A stretch of DNA of 64,000 nt from Lachnospiraceae bacterium (lineage in GTDB: Bacteria; Bacillota; Clostridia; Lachnospirales; Lachnospiraceae), in the NCBI GenBank assembly GCA_011959925.1, contig BLMD01000270.1:1-64000 (forward strand). Direction: 5' to 3'. Made by a program: the position numbers and the translations under genes. The first letter of the stretch is position 1. Every line of letters begins with the position of its first letter. Below the pieces are notes generated by a model. The model did not search any database. It had not been told where the DNA came from and worked only from the letters and a program-made list of their open reading frames with translations. This document shows, one piece after another, positions 8,799-17,018 of the stretch.

Positions 8799-8873
8799 GA
8801 ATGTCCCTCCAAATTTAATCTCTATGTTTTGTGTCAATCTTTTCTATTTTATGTAGTTTTTATTACTAGATGC

Positions 8874-8902
8874 ATCATACCACAAAACCCACCTCTTGTA
8901 TA
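8874..8902 (-). promoter_or_regulatory. Possible degV-folC promoter
   Basis: On the minus strand TATACA (8897-8902) and TATGAT (8874-8879) are 17 bases apart, about 75 bases before the degV start. The -35 is a weak match. Confidence 0.4.
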
Positions 8903-9008
8903 GACTGATTTTATATGGAACTTCCGCTTTTATTGTCTGAATTTTTTGATATTTATGAATATTATTTCAGTTATAAATATTTCTTATTAATAATTTTCGA
9001 TTTTTGCA

Positions 9009-9037
9009 TTGACAAATAGGCATTTTTCAGATACAAT
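9009..9037 (+). promoter_or_regulatory. Strong sigma-A promoter with no recognised gene
   Basis: A perfect -35 TTGACA (9009-9014) and a -10 TACAAT (9032-9037) are separated by exactly 17 bases. Transcription to the right would start near 9044 and run to the terminator at 9340-9375. Confidence 0.7.
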
Positions 9038-9179
9038 AAATTTATCAAAAACAAGAAACACAAATCCAAAGACGGAGGTACAGTCCAGTGAAAACATAAC
9101 GAACTACCCCAAAAAATCCTGAACAAAGGTACATAATTCCAAAGCAATATTCCAGAAATGAACGCAGAAACAGGAAACC

Positions 9180-9296
9180 ATGAAAGATAAAAAGACAAAA
9201 AGGACAGAGGATCAGTTGCTATATTCAGATATGGTTCCAGTTCAAAAGGTTCATGGAGAACAGAGGATCAAAATTCATTTTCAGAATTTCGCTTAA
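9180..9296 (+). CDS. Possible 38-residue protein
   Basis: An ATG at 9180 preceded by AGGAAACC opens a 38-codon frame ending at TAA 9294-9296. The product starts MKDKKTKRTEDQ and is highly charged. It lies within a transcript bounded by a strong promoter and terminator. I recognise no family, and a chance frame in a decayed gene is a real alternative. Confidence 0.25.
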   Translation: MKDKKTKRTEDQLLYSDMVPVQKVHGEQRIKIHFQNFA

Positions 9297-9339
9297 GGAA
9301 AGAAAATCGGAGGTAAAATCCCATGGACAGCATAATTTA

Positions 9340-9375
9340 AAAGCGGCGTCGAATCAGATATTCGGACGCCGCTTT
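9340..9375. terminator. Strong bidirectional terminator
   Basis: An 11-bp perfect stem AAAGCGGCGTC/GACGCCGCTTT (9340-9350 with 9365-9375) can extend through GAAT/ATTC with a one-base bulge. T residues follow on both strands. It can end the plus-strand unit and the minus-strand recombinase gene. Confidence 0.8.
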
Positions 9376-9399
9376 TTCTATGTGTTCAATACAGTATCT

Positions 9400-10002
9400 T
9401 CAAAACTCTCCTTCCCACTCCCTTACTTTCCGGTAAAACGTAGCCCTTGCAACATTGCACAGCTGCGCCGCTTCTTCTCCGGTAATCTCCTTTCCTATCC
9501 ACCGATCGTAAATATGCCTGAAATTTTCCGGCATCGGCTTTAGGGGTCTGCCGAACTGCACGCCTCTTAATTTGGCGGCTTCGATTCCTTCTTTCTGCCT
9601 TTGACGGATATTTTTCCGTTCATTTTCGGCGACAAACGAAAGTACCTGAAGAACGATATCACTCAAAAATGTCCCCATCAGATCCTTGCCCCTTCTGGTA
9701 TCCAAAAGCGGCATATCGATGACCACAATATCAATTTTCTTCTCTTTTGTCAGTATCCTCCACTGCTCCAGTATTTCGGCGTAATCCCTGCCCAGACGAT
9801 CGATACTTTTGACAAAGAGCACGTCGTCCACTTTCAGGCGTCTCAAAAGTCTCCGATATTTCGGCCGGTTAAAGTCTTTTCCGGACTGTTTGTCCACAAA
9901 GATATTTTCCTTCGGCACATTCGCTTCATCAAACGCAATCATCTGCCTGTCCTCATTTTGTTCTCTTGAACTTACGCGTGCATAACCATAGGTAATACTC
10001 AT
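9400..10002 (-). CDS. Small serine recombinase (resolvase/invertase family)
   Basis: This 200-residue protein belongs to the small serine recombinases that cut and rejoin paired short sites. The N-terminal catalytic domain (about residues 1-140) carries YGYARVSS with nucleophile S11, DKQSGKDFNRPKY, and the arginine-containing SIDRLGRDY. The C-terminal part (residues about 150-200) is a Hin-type helix-turn-helix ending GEEAAQLCNVARATFYRKV. AAAGGATGG precedes the start. Length fits resolvases and invertases rather than large serine integrases. No transposase accompanies it, so it is either a remnant of a mobile element or a stand-alone invertase. Candidate target sites lie near 59.7-59.9 kb. 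Confidence 0.9.
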   Translation of the reverse strand: MSITYGYARVSSREQNEDRQMIAFDEANVPKENIFVDKQSGKDFNRPKYRRLLRRLKVDDVLFVKSIDRLGRDYAEILEQWRILTKEKKIDIVVIDMPLLDTRRGKDLMGTFLSDIVLQVLSFVAENERKNIRQRQKEGIEAAKLRGVQFGRPLKPMPENFRHIYDRWIGKEITGEEAAQLCNVARATFYRKVREWEGEF

Positions 10003-10196
10003 TTTTATCCATCCTTTCTCTTTTGTGTGTCCAACCGGCGCCAGCGGCTGCCCAAACTGCAGTCTGCCCCAGAGCGAACACGCAATTTGATGGATTTTAT
10101 TTTACTGGTTTCCCTGCAATATTTCTTTTCTTATTGAAATCAGAAGACAATTCCTTTATACTGAAAAATATAGAAAAACAGGAGGACTATGTTCAA

Positions 10197-11033
10197 ATGG
10201 ATAACAGAATCATAGATTTACACGTACACTCTGCCGCTTCAGACGGCACGCTCACGCCGACCGAACTGGTATCGGAGGCAAAACAGGCATCCCTTTCTGC
10301 ATTTGCCCTGACTGACCATGATACGGTAGACGGAATCGCCGAAGCAAAAGCTGCGGCAGATGACGCCGGTATGGAATTGATCCCGGGCGTTGAACTTTCT
10401 ACGGAATATAAAGAAAAAGAAGTCCATATGGTAGGGCTTTTTCTGGATGAAACGAACCCGAAACTTCTGGAACATCTGGCCCGCTTTCGGGACAACCGGG
10501 ACAACCGCAACAAAAAAATGTACCAGAAATTAAACGAATTCGGATTTGATATTTCAGAAGAGGCTCTGCGGGTGATGTTTCCGGATGCAGTCTTAACAAG
10601 AGCGCACGTTGCCAGATTTTTATTGGACAAAGGCTATATCAAATCCATCTCGGAAGCATTTGAAAAATACATCGGAGACGGCTGCCCCTGCTGCATCCCA
10701 AGAGAAAAAATTTCTCCGCAGAAAGCCGTTGAGCTGATCCATCATGCCGGCGGAAAAGCCATTCTGGCACACCCCGTCCTTTACCATATGAGCGACCAAA
10801 GGTTAAGAGAACTCATCGAGGATTGCGTGGCATGCGGCTTAGACGGCATCGAAGCCCTTTATTCCTCGTATCAGCCGGAAGACGAACGCTATATCAAGCG
10901 TCTGGCTGCCGAATACGGCTTAAAGCTCTCCGGCGGCTCCGATTTTCACGGAAGCAACAAACCCCATATCCGTCTGGGCAGCGGTATGGGATCGTTACGC
11001 GTTCCTTACGAATTTTTAGAAAATCTGCGGTAA
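10197..11033 (+). CDS. PHP domain phosphoesterase (TrpH/YciV-like)
   Basis: This 278-residue protein is a metal-dependent phosphoesterase of the PHP superfamily; related enzymes act as 3',5'-nucleoside bisphosphate phosphatases or 5'-3' exoribonucleases. Metal ligands are visible in DLHVHSAASDG (H9, H11, D16), LTDHDTVDG, PGVELST, LAHPVL and GSDFHG. The start at 10197 is preceded by GGAGG at 10181-10185; upstream in-frame starts have no such site and a competing ATG at 10189 is out of frame. It is a single gene ended by a very strong terminator. The substrate is not determinable here. Confidence 0.88.
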   Translation: MDNRIIDLHVHSAASDGTLTPTELVSEAKQASLSAFALTDHDTVDGIAEAKAAADDAGMELIPGVELSTEYKEKEVHMVGLFLDETNPKLLEHLARFRDNRDNRNKKMYQKLNEFGFDISEEALRVMFPDAVLTRAHVARFLLDKGYIKSISEAFEKYIGDGCPCCIPREKISPQKAVELIHHAGGKAILAHPVLYHMSDQRLRELIEDCVACGLDGIEALYSSYQPEDERYIKRLAAEYGLKLSGGSDFHGSNKPHIRLGSGMGSLRVPYEFLENLR

Positions 11034-11045
11034 CCGTTCCCATCA

Positions 11046-11099
11046 TTGACAAAACGGTCCGGCAATGTGTCATGCACCATTGCCGGACCGTTTTGTCAA
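11046..11099. terminator. Perfect 22-bp stem bidirectional terminator
   Basis: Two 22-base arms (11046-11067 and 11078-11099) are perfectly complementary around a 10-base loop; the core is CGGTCCGGCAATG. TTTTAATTTTA follows on the plus strand and the plus-strand CAATGATG side gives a weaker U-tract on the minus strand. It separates the convergent PHP and HAD genes. Confidence 0.85.
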
Positions 11100-11182
11100 T
11101 TTTAATTTTATATATAGAAGGACTATATACAGAAGAAATGAACCATGCTTGTTTCTGTCCGCTTCGGGTATTCCAAGTATTT

Positions 11183-11998
11183 TTACAGCAAAAACCGATC
11201 GATCACTTCCGCAACCGCATCCAGGTTATGGTCGCGCTGCGTCACATAGTCTGCGGCTTCTTTGACCGCATCCACCGCATTCTTTACGGCTGCGCCGATC
11301 CCCGCTGCCTGTATCATGGAAATATCGTTCCATTCATCTCCGACTGCAACCGCATGTTCCAGCGGAATACCAAGATACTGGCAGAGATTGCGTACGGCAG
11401 ATCCTTTACTGACGCCTGCCGGCGTATATTCCAAAAACTCGCTGCTGGAAAAAAAGCTGTTCAGCCGTTCTTTTGCCCAGTGTTCATTCTCTTTCTGAAA
11501 TGCCTCCAAGACTTCTCTGCCGTTTTGGTAAATCAGAAGAACTTTATAAGCCTCTTTTAACGTCTCATGGCCAAGATCCGGCATAAGCCGGTAAGTTAAT
11601 CCCGACATTTCGGCATAATAGTCCAGTTCTTTTGTCTTACGTTCCGTCAATATCTCGTTTCTATTATATGTCTGGATATAAATACCGGCATGATGCGCCG
11701 CTTCAAACAATCTGCACACATCGGGAACGGGTATGGTCTCCTGCTGCAGAATCCGCTTCTCATAACAGTCATATAAAACAGACCCGTTAAACGCAATCAT
11801 ATAACAGCCCGGCAGCGTCAGCCCAAGCTCTTCCATAATCATCTTGGCACTGTTTACTGCCCTTCCGGTCGCTGCCGCAATATAATTTCCCCGTTCCAAA
11901 GCGTCTGCAATCGCCCGCCGGTTTCCCTCCGAAACCATCCGGTCATCCGTCAGCAGCGTTCCGTCCAAATCCGTAAACAAGATCCTTCCGTCTGGCAT
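11183..11998 (-). CDS. HAD-superfamily sugar-phosphatase-type hydrolase (Cof/YidA-like)
   Basis: This 271-residue protein is a Cof-type (subclass IIB) HAD phosphatase. The nucleophile motif FTDLDGTLL provides D10 and D12. Motif II AATGRA, the lysine in TPAGVSKGSAVRNL, and motif IV AVGDEWNDISMIQAAG are all present, so it should be active. Such enzymes dephosphorylate sugar phosphates, phosphorylated cofactors or similar metabolites, with broad specificity. GGAGAA precedes the start. The gene follows ppk on the same strand after 25 bases and may be co-transcribed. The physiological substrate cannot be told. Confidence 0.87.
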   Translation of the reverse strand: MPDGRILFTDLDGTLLTDDRMVSEGNRRAIADALERGNYIAAATGRAVNSAKMIMEELGLTLPGCYMIAFNGSVLYDCYEKRILQQETIPVPDVCRLFEAAHHAGIYIQTYNRNEILTERKTKELDYYAEMSGLTYRLMPDLGHETLKEAYKVLLIYQNGREVLEAFQKENEHWAKERLNSFFSSSEFLEYTPAGVSKGSAVRNLCQYLGIPLEHAVAVGDEWNDISMIQAAGIGAAVKNAVDAVKEAADYVTQRDHNLDAVAEVIDRFLL

Positions 11999-12023
11999 AC
12001 GTCATGTTCTCCTTTCACCTGTA

Positions 12024-14153
12024 CTAGACCGGTTCGACGGGAATAAATACCCGCTCTTTATATTTCCCTTTATCTTTTGCCTTTTTTACTTTCGCTTCTT
12101 TGCAGAACTGATCCTGGGAATCGACCAGAACTTTTCCGCGTTTGTCTATTTTTTCATATTCTCCGTCCTGACCGAGAATATGCGCTTTCACATTATCCAT
12201 AAGTTCGACTTCCAGGATATGATAGACGCTTTTTTGTATTTCCTCATCTTCGACCGGAAAGAGAATCTCCACACGGCGGTCTAAATTACGCGGCATCCAA
12301 TCGGCGCTTCCCATATAAAACTCCGGCTGTCCGTCGTTGTAAAAATAGAAAATCCGGCTGTGTTCTAAAAAATTTCCCACGATGGACCGCACCCGGATCT
12401 GCTCGCTGATGCCCGGTATCCCGGTTCGAAGACAGCAGATACCGCGGATTATCAGATCGATTTTTACTCCCGCCGCGGAAGCTTCATACAAAGCCGCAAT
12501 GATCTCTTTATCGCAAAGAGAATTCATTTTTGCAACTATCTTCCCTTCTTTTCCTTCTTTTGCATTTTTTGTCTCCCTGCCGATCAATTTTAAAAACTTT
12601 TTGCGCAGCCAGATCGGCGCTACTACCAGCCGGTTCCAGCTCGGCGGTTCCGAATAGCCAGAAAGCATATTAAACACTGCGGTGGCGTCCTCGCCGATCG
12701 CTTCCGAACAGGTAAAAATACCGCAGTCGGTATACAGTTTTGCCGTCGAATCGTTATAATTTCCCGTCCCAAGGTGAACATACCTGCGGATGCCGTCTTC
12801 TTCCCTGCGGACGACAAGCGCAATTTTACTATGTGTTTTTAGTCCCATCAGGCCGTATATGACATGACATCCCGCCTGCTCTAGTTTCTTTGCCCAGACA
12901 ATATTATGTTCCTCGTCAAAACGCGCTTTTAATTCCACCAGCACGGTAACCTGTTTGCCGTTTTCCGCTGCCTGCGCTAAAGAAGCGATAATCGGGGAAT
13001 TCCCGCTCACACGGTAAAGCGTCTGTTTAATGGCAAGTACCTCGGGATCCGCAGATGCCTGACGGATAAAATCCACAACCGGGTCAAACGTCTGATACGG
13101 ATGATGCATCAGGATATCGCCTGCCCGGATCGCGGCAAAAATATCTTCTCCCGGTTCGATCTTGGGAACGCGCTGCGGCTGGTACTTCTTATATCTTAAA
13201 TCATCGCAGCCGGCAAGATCATACAATTTCATCACAAACGTAAGGTCGATCGGTCCGTTGATCTCGTAAATATCTTCTTCTTTTACATGCAGCTCCTTTT
13301 TTAAAATGGAAAGCAGCTTCTCGTCAGTCCCCTCTTCGACCTCTAATCGGATCACTTCCCCCCACTGCCTTTTCTTTAATTGCTTCTGAATTTCTTTTAA
13401 CAAATCCTCCGCTTCTTCTTCGTCAATCGGTAGGTCGGCATTCCGCATGATCCGGTAAGGAAACGCGCACACAACTTTAAAATTTAAAAACAATTTGGAA
13501 ATGTGACGCTTGATCATCTGCTCGAGCAGTAAAAACGTACGTCCGCCCTCCTCTCTGGAAGGAATTTCCACAATCCTGGGCAGTACGGACGGCACCTGTA
13601 CCGTTGCAAATTCAATCTCTTTTCCGTCGTTTCCTTTCCGCTTAATTAATGCTGCAAGATTTAAACTTTTATTGAGAATCAGCGGAAACGGACGGGAAGC
13701 GTCCACCGCCATCGGCGTTAAAACCGGATACACCGTTTCTTCAAAATATGCGTCGGCAAACGCCGTCTGCTCTTCGTTTAAAGTCTCATAATCATTGACG
13801 ATCTCAATATTTCTCGCTTTCAAAAGAGGAATCAGAGAACGGTTGTACGTTGCGTACTGTGTGTCAACCAACGCCCTCGTTTTTATATTGATCGCTTCAA
13901 GCTGCTCGAACGCCGTCATCCCGGCAATATCTTTTTTCTTATACCCAGCATGTACCATGTCCTTTAACGACGCCACACGTACCATAAAAAACTCATCCAG
14001 GTTAGAAGAAGTAATACCGATAAATTTCAGCCGTTCCAGTAGCGGAATATTTTTATCACGCGCCTCGTTTAATACGCGTCCGTTAAATTTCAGCCAGCTT
14101 AATTCCCTGTTTTCATAATGCTCCGGATTTGTAAACGTTTTTTCTTTTTCCAT
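12024..14153 (-). CDS. ppk: Polyphosphate kinase 1
   Basis: This 709-residue enzyme polymerises the gamma-phosphate of ATP into inorganic polyphosphate, reversibly. The start ATG at 14153 is preceded by AGAGGTGG, which overlaps the stop of ppx; a GTG three codons upstream lacks a site. The N-terminal helical domain, head domain and two phospholipase-D-like C-terminal domains are recognisable. The active-site histidines are H441 (LKTHSK) and H460 (YVHLGTGNYND). It sits directly after ppx, so synthesis and breakdown of polyphosphate are encoded together. The C-terminus is Lys-rich. Firm call. Confidence 0.95.
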   Translation of the reverse strand: MEKEKTFTNPEHYENRELSWLKFNGRVLNEARDKNIPLLERLKFIGITSSNLDEFFMVRVASLKDMVHAGYKKKDIAGMTAFEQLEAINIKTRALVDTQYATYNRSLIPLLKARNIEIVNDYETLNEEQTAFADAYFEETVYPVLTPMAVDASRPFPLILNKSLNLAALIKRKGNDGKEIEFATVQVPSVLPRIVEIPSREEGGRTFLLLEQMIKRHISKLFLNFKVVCAFPYRIMRNADLPIDEEEAEDLLKEIQKQLKKRQWGEVIRLEVEEGTDEKLLSILKKELHVKEEDIYEINGPIDLTFVMKLYDLAGCDDLRYKKYQPQRVPKIEPGEDIFAAIRAGDILMHHPYQTFDPVVDFIRQASADPEVLAIKQTLYRVSGNSPIIASLAQAAENGKQVTVLVELKARFDEEHNIVWAKKLEQAGCHVIYGLMGLKTHSKIALVVRREEDGIRRYVHLGTGNYNDSTAKLYTDCGIFTCSEAIGEDATAVFNMLSGYSEPPSWNRLVVAPIWLRKKFLKLIGRETKNAKEGKEGKIVAKMNSLCDKEIIAALYEASAAGVKIDLIIRGICCLRTGIPGISEQIRVRSIVGNFLEHSRIFYFYNDGQPEFYMGSADWMPRNLDRRVEILFPVEDEEIQKSVYHILEVELMDNVKAHILGQDGEYEKIDKRGKVLVDSQDQFCKEAKVKKAKDKGKYKERVFIPVEPV

Positions 14154-14164
14154 TTGTTCCACCT

Positions 14165-15691
14165 CTAATTATAGATTCTTTTTTCTTTTATCACAGGCTT
14201 CATGCCGAATACACGTTCAAAAAACTCGGATTTCACGGCAAAGAGCCCCTTTTCCAGAATAATGTTATCCATGGACTCGATCGTAATGACAAGCTGTTTT
14301 CCCCGGACGGAAGCCTTTACATTTTTGAATTTCTGTTTATGACTGCGGTCCATCGCATTGGACACCCGTAAAATAGCGGAAAGCTTTGCCACCGTCATAT
14401 AACTGTTTTGATCGAGCCTGTCTGCCAATTCCTCGTAATCCTCCAGCGGATATGTATTATAAAAGACCGCGCAGGCAACGATCTGCCTTTCTAAATGCGT
14501 CAAACCGATGATTTCGGATTCCATAATGATATGGTACGCGCATTCCGGACCGTGCGCCAGACTGACATATTTTCCGCAGTCATGCAGAATCGCCGCCGTC
14601 TGCAAAAGAATGCGCTCACGCCTGCCCATGCCGTGCACCTTTTTCATGGCGTCAAATACCAGAACCGACATACTCGTCAATGCGTCGATATGGGGAGAAA
14701 ATCCCTCGTAGCGTTTGGATAACTGCTTGGCTGCCGAAAGAATATCTTCGTCAAAATTGTGCGTCGAACGGATAATCTTATGGCGCTCTGCATAATCATA
14801 CGCCATACCGTCGCTGACATTGACCCCCGGCGCCCAGATTTCTTCTGCGTTGAGTTCTTCGGTAATTCTGGTGTAGAGCACAATATAAAGAATCAAAAGC
14901 GGATCGTTTTCATGGGAGAGATCCAGTTCGGATGCGATCTGCTCGGCATTTTTCTTATATAATTTGCGCATCGCCTTGACAAATTTTTCAGCCGCCATAA
15001 TCTTATTGCCCTTTTTCTCCACTTTTTTCATCAGATCCATAATGTAATCCCCCATGAAAATCACGGATTTTATTTTATTATCTTTTAAATACAGGGATTT
15101 AAATACTTCCAGGTCTTTGTTCACCAGCTCTTCGATCTGATTCTCATAATGAGCGACCGCCTGCCGGATTCCGGATAACTGTTCCCTAAGACGCATCGTC
15201 CCCAGTACCATATGCTGCGTCGTAACGACTCTCCCGTCCGCAAACAGCGTTACCTGCAGATTGCCGCCCCCGATATCGACAACCGCCGTCCCCTGCTTGG
15301 TCATCTCGTCAAATTCTTCCCGAAACGCTACAGATTTATAGCCGATAAAACGATGTTCCGAATTGCTTGGCACCTGAATACGGATGCCGGTCCGAATATA
15401 CAGCTGGTCCAATACAAACAGCTCGTTTTTCACATCGCGGAATACGCCGCTGGCATACGCCGTATAGGCGTCTGCCCGGTACCCCTCCATGATCTTTTTG
15501 TATCCGGTCAGAATGCTGCCAAGCTCCTCTACCAGTTCCGAACCGATATATCCTTTCTGGTAAGAATCTTTTCCGCTCTCTACTCTTGCCCGGATATAAT
15601 CGATTTCACGAATCGGTTTCCTTGCGGCGAGTTCAAAAATTTTTAAACTCACCTCATGAGAACCGATATATATTGCTGCAAAAATTTTCAT
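14165..15691 (-). CDS. ppx: Exopolyphosphatase / GppA-family phosphatase with HD domain
   Basis: This 508-residue protein hydrolyses terminal phosphate from polyphosphate or pppGpp. The actin-like N-terminal half contains the phosphate-binding loops AAIYIGSHEVSLKI and VVDIGGGNLQVTLF. The C-terminal half is an HD-type domain with the metal-binding ILHDCGKYV. In the first loop the usual DxGS is YIGS, a small deviation. The start overlaps the DUF815 stop as ATGA, and ppk follows directly, so DUF815, ppx and ppk are coupled. Which substrate dominates is not visible. Confidence 0.9.
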   Translation of the reverse strand: MKIFAAIYIGSHEVSLKIFELAARKPIREIDYIRARVESGKDSYQKGYIGSELVEELGSILTGYKKIMEGYRADAYTAYASGVFRDVKNELFVLDQLYIRTGIRIQVPSNSEHRFIGYKSVAFREEFDEMTKQGTAVVDIGGGNLQVTLFADGRVVTTQHMVLGTMRLREQLSGIRQAVAHYENQIEELVNKDLEVFKSLYLKDNKIKSVIFMGDYIMDLMKKVEKKGNKIMAAEKFVKAMRKLYKKNAEQIASELDLSHENDPLLILYIVLYTRITEELNAEEIWAPGVNVSDGMAYDYAERHKIIRSTHNFDEDILSAAKQLSKRYEGFSPHIDALTSMSVLVFDAMKKVHGMGRRERILLQTAAILHDCGKYVSLAHGPECAYHIIMESEIIGLTHLERQIVACAVFYNTYPLEDYEELADRLDQNSYMTVAKLSAILRVSNAMDRSHKQKFKNVKASVRGKQLVITIESMDNIILEKGLFAVKSEFFERVFGMKPVIKEKRIYN

Positions 15692-16989
15692 GTTCTCTCC
15701 TCCTTCCCCAATAGATCGTCGATAAACTGCTGCGCCGTTCTTCCGGAACGCCCTCCGTGGCTAATCTCCCATTGGTTTGCCTTCTGCAAAAGTGTCTCCT
15801 GTTCCATGCAGATCCCGTGCCTGTCTGCAAGCGATGCAACAATCGTCTGAAATTCTTTTTTATCCGGCGCCCCAAAATAAATCTGCACGCCGAATCTTGC
15901 CGCCAAGGACAGTTTTTCCTGAACCGTATCGTTATTGTGCAGATCATCGGAGAGTTCCGCCTTATCGGAAAATTTTTCCCGGATCAGATGTCTGCGGTTT
16001 GACGTCGCATAGATTAAAATATTATCCGGTTTTTTCTCCAGACCGCCCTCGATTACGGCTTTTAAATATTTATATTCCGTTTCAAAATCTTCAAACGAAA
16101 GGTCGTCCATATAGATAATAAATTTATAATTCCGCGTTTTGATCTGAGAAATCACCGCGTTCAAATCCTGAAACTGATGCTTGTAAAGTTCGATCAATCG
16201 AAGTCCTCTATCGTAATATCGGTTGGCAATCGCTTTGATGCTGGAAGATTTTCCGGTTCCGGCATCCCCGTACAGCAGACAGTTATTTGCCTCTCTGCCG
16301 GATACGAATGCTTCCGTATTATCCGTCAGTTTTTTCTTGGCAATCTCATAGCCGATCAGATCTTCCAGCGTCACATGGGCGATATTGGAAATCGGTACGA
16401 TCTTCGCCCCGTTTTTCTTATGCACAATACGAAATGCTTTATGCAGTCCAAGTTTTCCGACGCCGTAATCCCGGTAAAATTCCGTGACTGCCCGCTGAAA
16501 TGCCCCCACGTCCTCTGCAGCTTCCAGATGGCGCGCCAGTTCACAGATCCGGTCCCGGATCCTGCGGTTAAACATGTTTCCCTCGTGCTCCGTGCGGGTG
16601 TAAGATACGATCATCTCAATGCCGAAGACTTCCAGCTCTTCCTCCAGTTTATGGAGATCAAAATCAAATAATGCCTGAAACACGGCAAAATCATGACGCG
16701 CCGCCTGCGCAAGCGTTCCCGAAACTTCCCCGCGCATTTCGCACGATCTGCTGTAGGCATTTTCATTGTTTACCAATACAAGCGCCAGAAAATCGTGCCA
16801 GAGATTTCCCGTAAACCCATGTCTTGCCGAAAGCTCGATCAGGTCATGGAGACAGTCGTAATATTTCGCCGCCATGTCCTCCTTTTCGCACATACACAAA
16901 CTGCAGCATTCGATTAATTCCGTAAACCCGTAAAACAACTTTCCGTATTCCAAATCCCTGTATAAAATCAATTCTTCCGTACCTGCCAT
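15688..16989 (-). CDS. AAA+ family ATPase, DUF815
   Basis: This 433-residue protein matches the DUF815 group of predicted AAA ATPases. The Walker A motif LLYGDAGTGKSSS (near residue 228) and Walker B motif FIIYMDDLSF are clear, and YATSNRRHLI supplies a sensor-1-like stretch. The N-terminal 200 residues are alpha-helical with no recognised domain. The start at 16989 follows GGAGCAGGAT; upstream in-frame starts lie inside pheA. It is coupled by ATGA overlap to ppx and preceded by pheA. Its biological role is not established; context in front of ppx-ppk suggests a stress or phosphate link, but that is inference. Confidence 0.85.
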   Translation of the reverse strand: MAGTEELILYRDLEYGKLFYGFTELIECCSLCMCEKEDMAAKYYDCLHDLIELSARHGFTGNLWHDFLALVLVNNENAYSRSCEMRGEVSGTLAQAARHDFAVFQALFDFDLHKLEEELEVFGIEMIVSYTRTEHEGNMFNRRIRDRICELARHLEAAEDVGAFQRAVTEFYRDYGVGKLGLHKAFRIVHKKNGAKIVPISNIAHVTLEDLIGYEIAKKKLTDNTEAFVSGREANNCLLYGDAGTGKSSSIKAIANRYYDRGLRLIELYKHQFQDLNAVISQIKTRNYKFIIYMDDLSFEDFETEYKYLKAVIEGGLEKKPDNILIYATSNRRHLIREKFSDKAELSDDLHNNDTVQEKLSLAARFGVQIYFGAPDKKEFQTIVASLADRHGICMEQETLLQKANQWEISHGGRSGRTAQQFIDDLLGKEERT

Positions 16990-17018
16990 ATCCTGCTCCT
17001 TTGCCTTCCGTTTCTTTT

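Larger units (their letters stand above)
9044..9378 (+). other. Unassigned plus-strand transcription unit with tiny ORFs
   Basis: This fills most of the 600-base gap between degV and the recombinase. Promoter and terminator bound a transcript of about 335 bases. It contains three short ORFs with plausible ribosome binding sites: GGAGGT before GTG at 9088 (only three codons), AGGAAACC before ATG at 9180 (38 codons, to 9296), and GGAGG before ATG at 9323 (five codons, to 9340). In the frame of the first GTG the sequence beyond its TAA codes a basic peptide (RTTPKNPEQR onward) until a TGA, which suggests a decayed small gene. It could equally be a small RNA. The flank 8799-9008 shows only the possible degV promoter. 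Confidence 0.45.

Noticed and set aside
8971..9198. 75-codon hydrophobic minus-strand frame
   Set aside because: It lacks a ribosome binding site and lies opposite the strong plus-strand promoter; probably chance in A+T-rich sequence.
9253..9543. 96-codon plus-strand frame
   Set aside because: It runs through the terminator stem and into the antisense of the recombinase gene, so it is unlikely to be translated as such.
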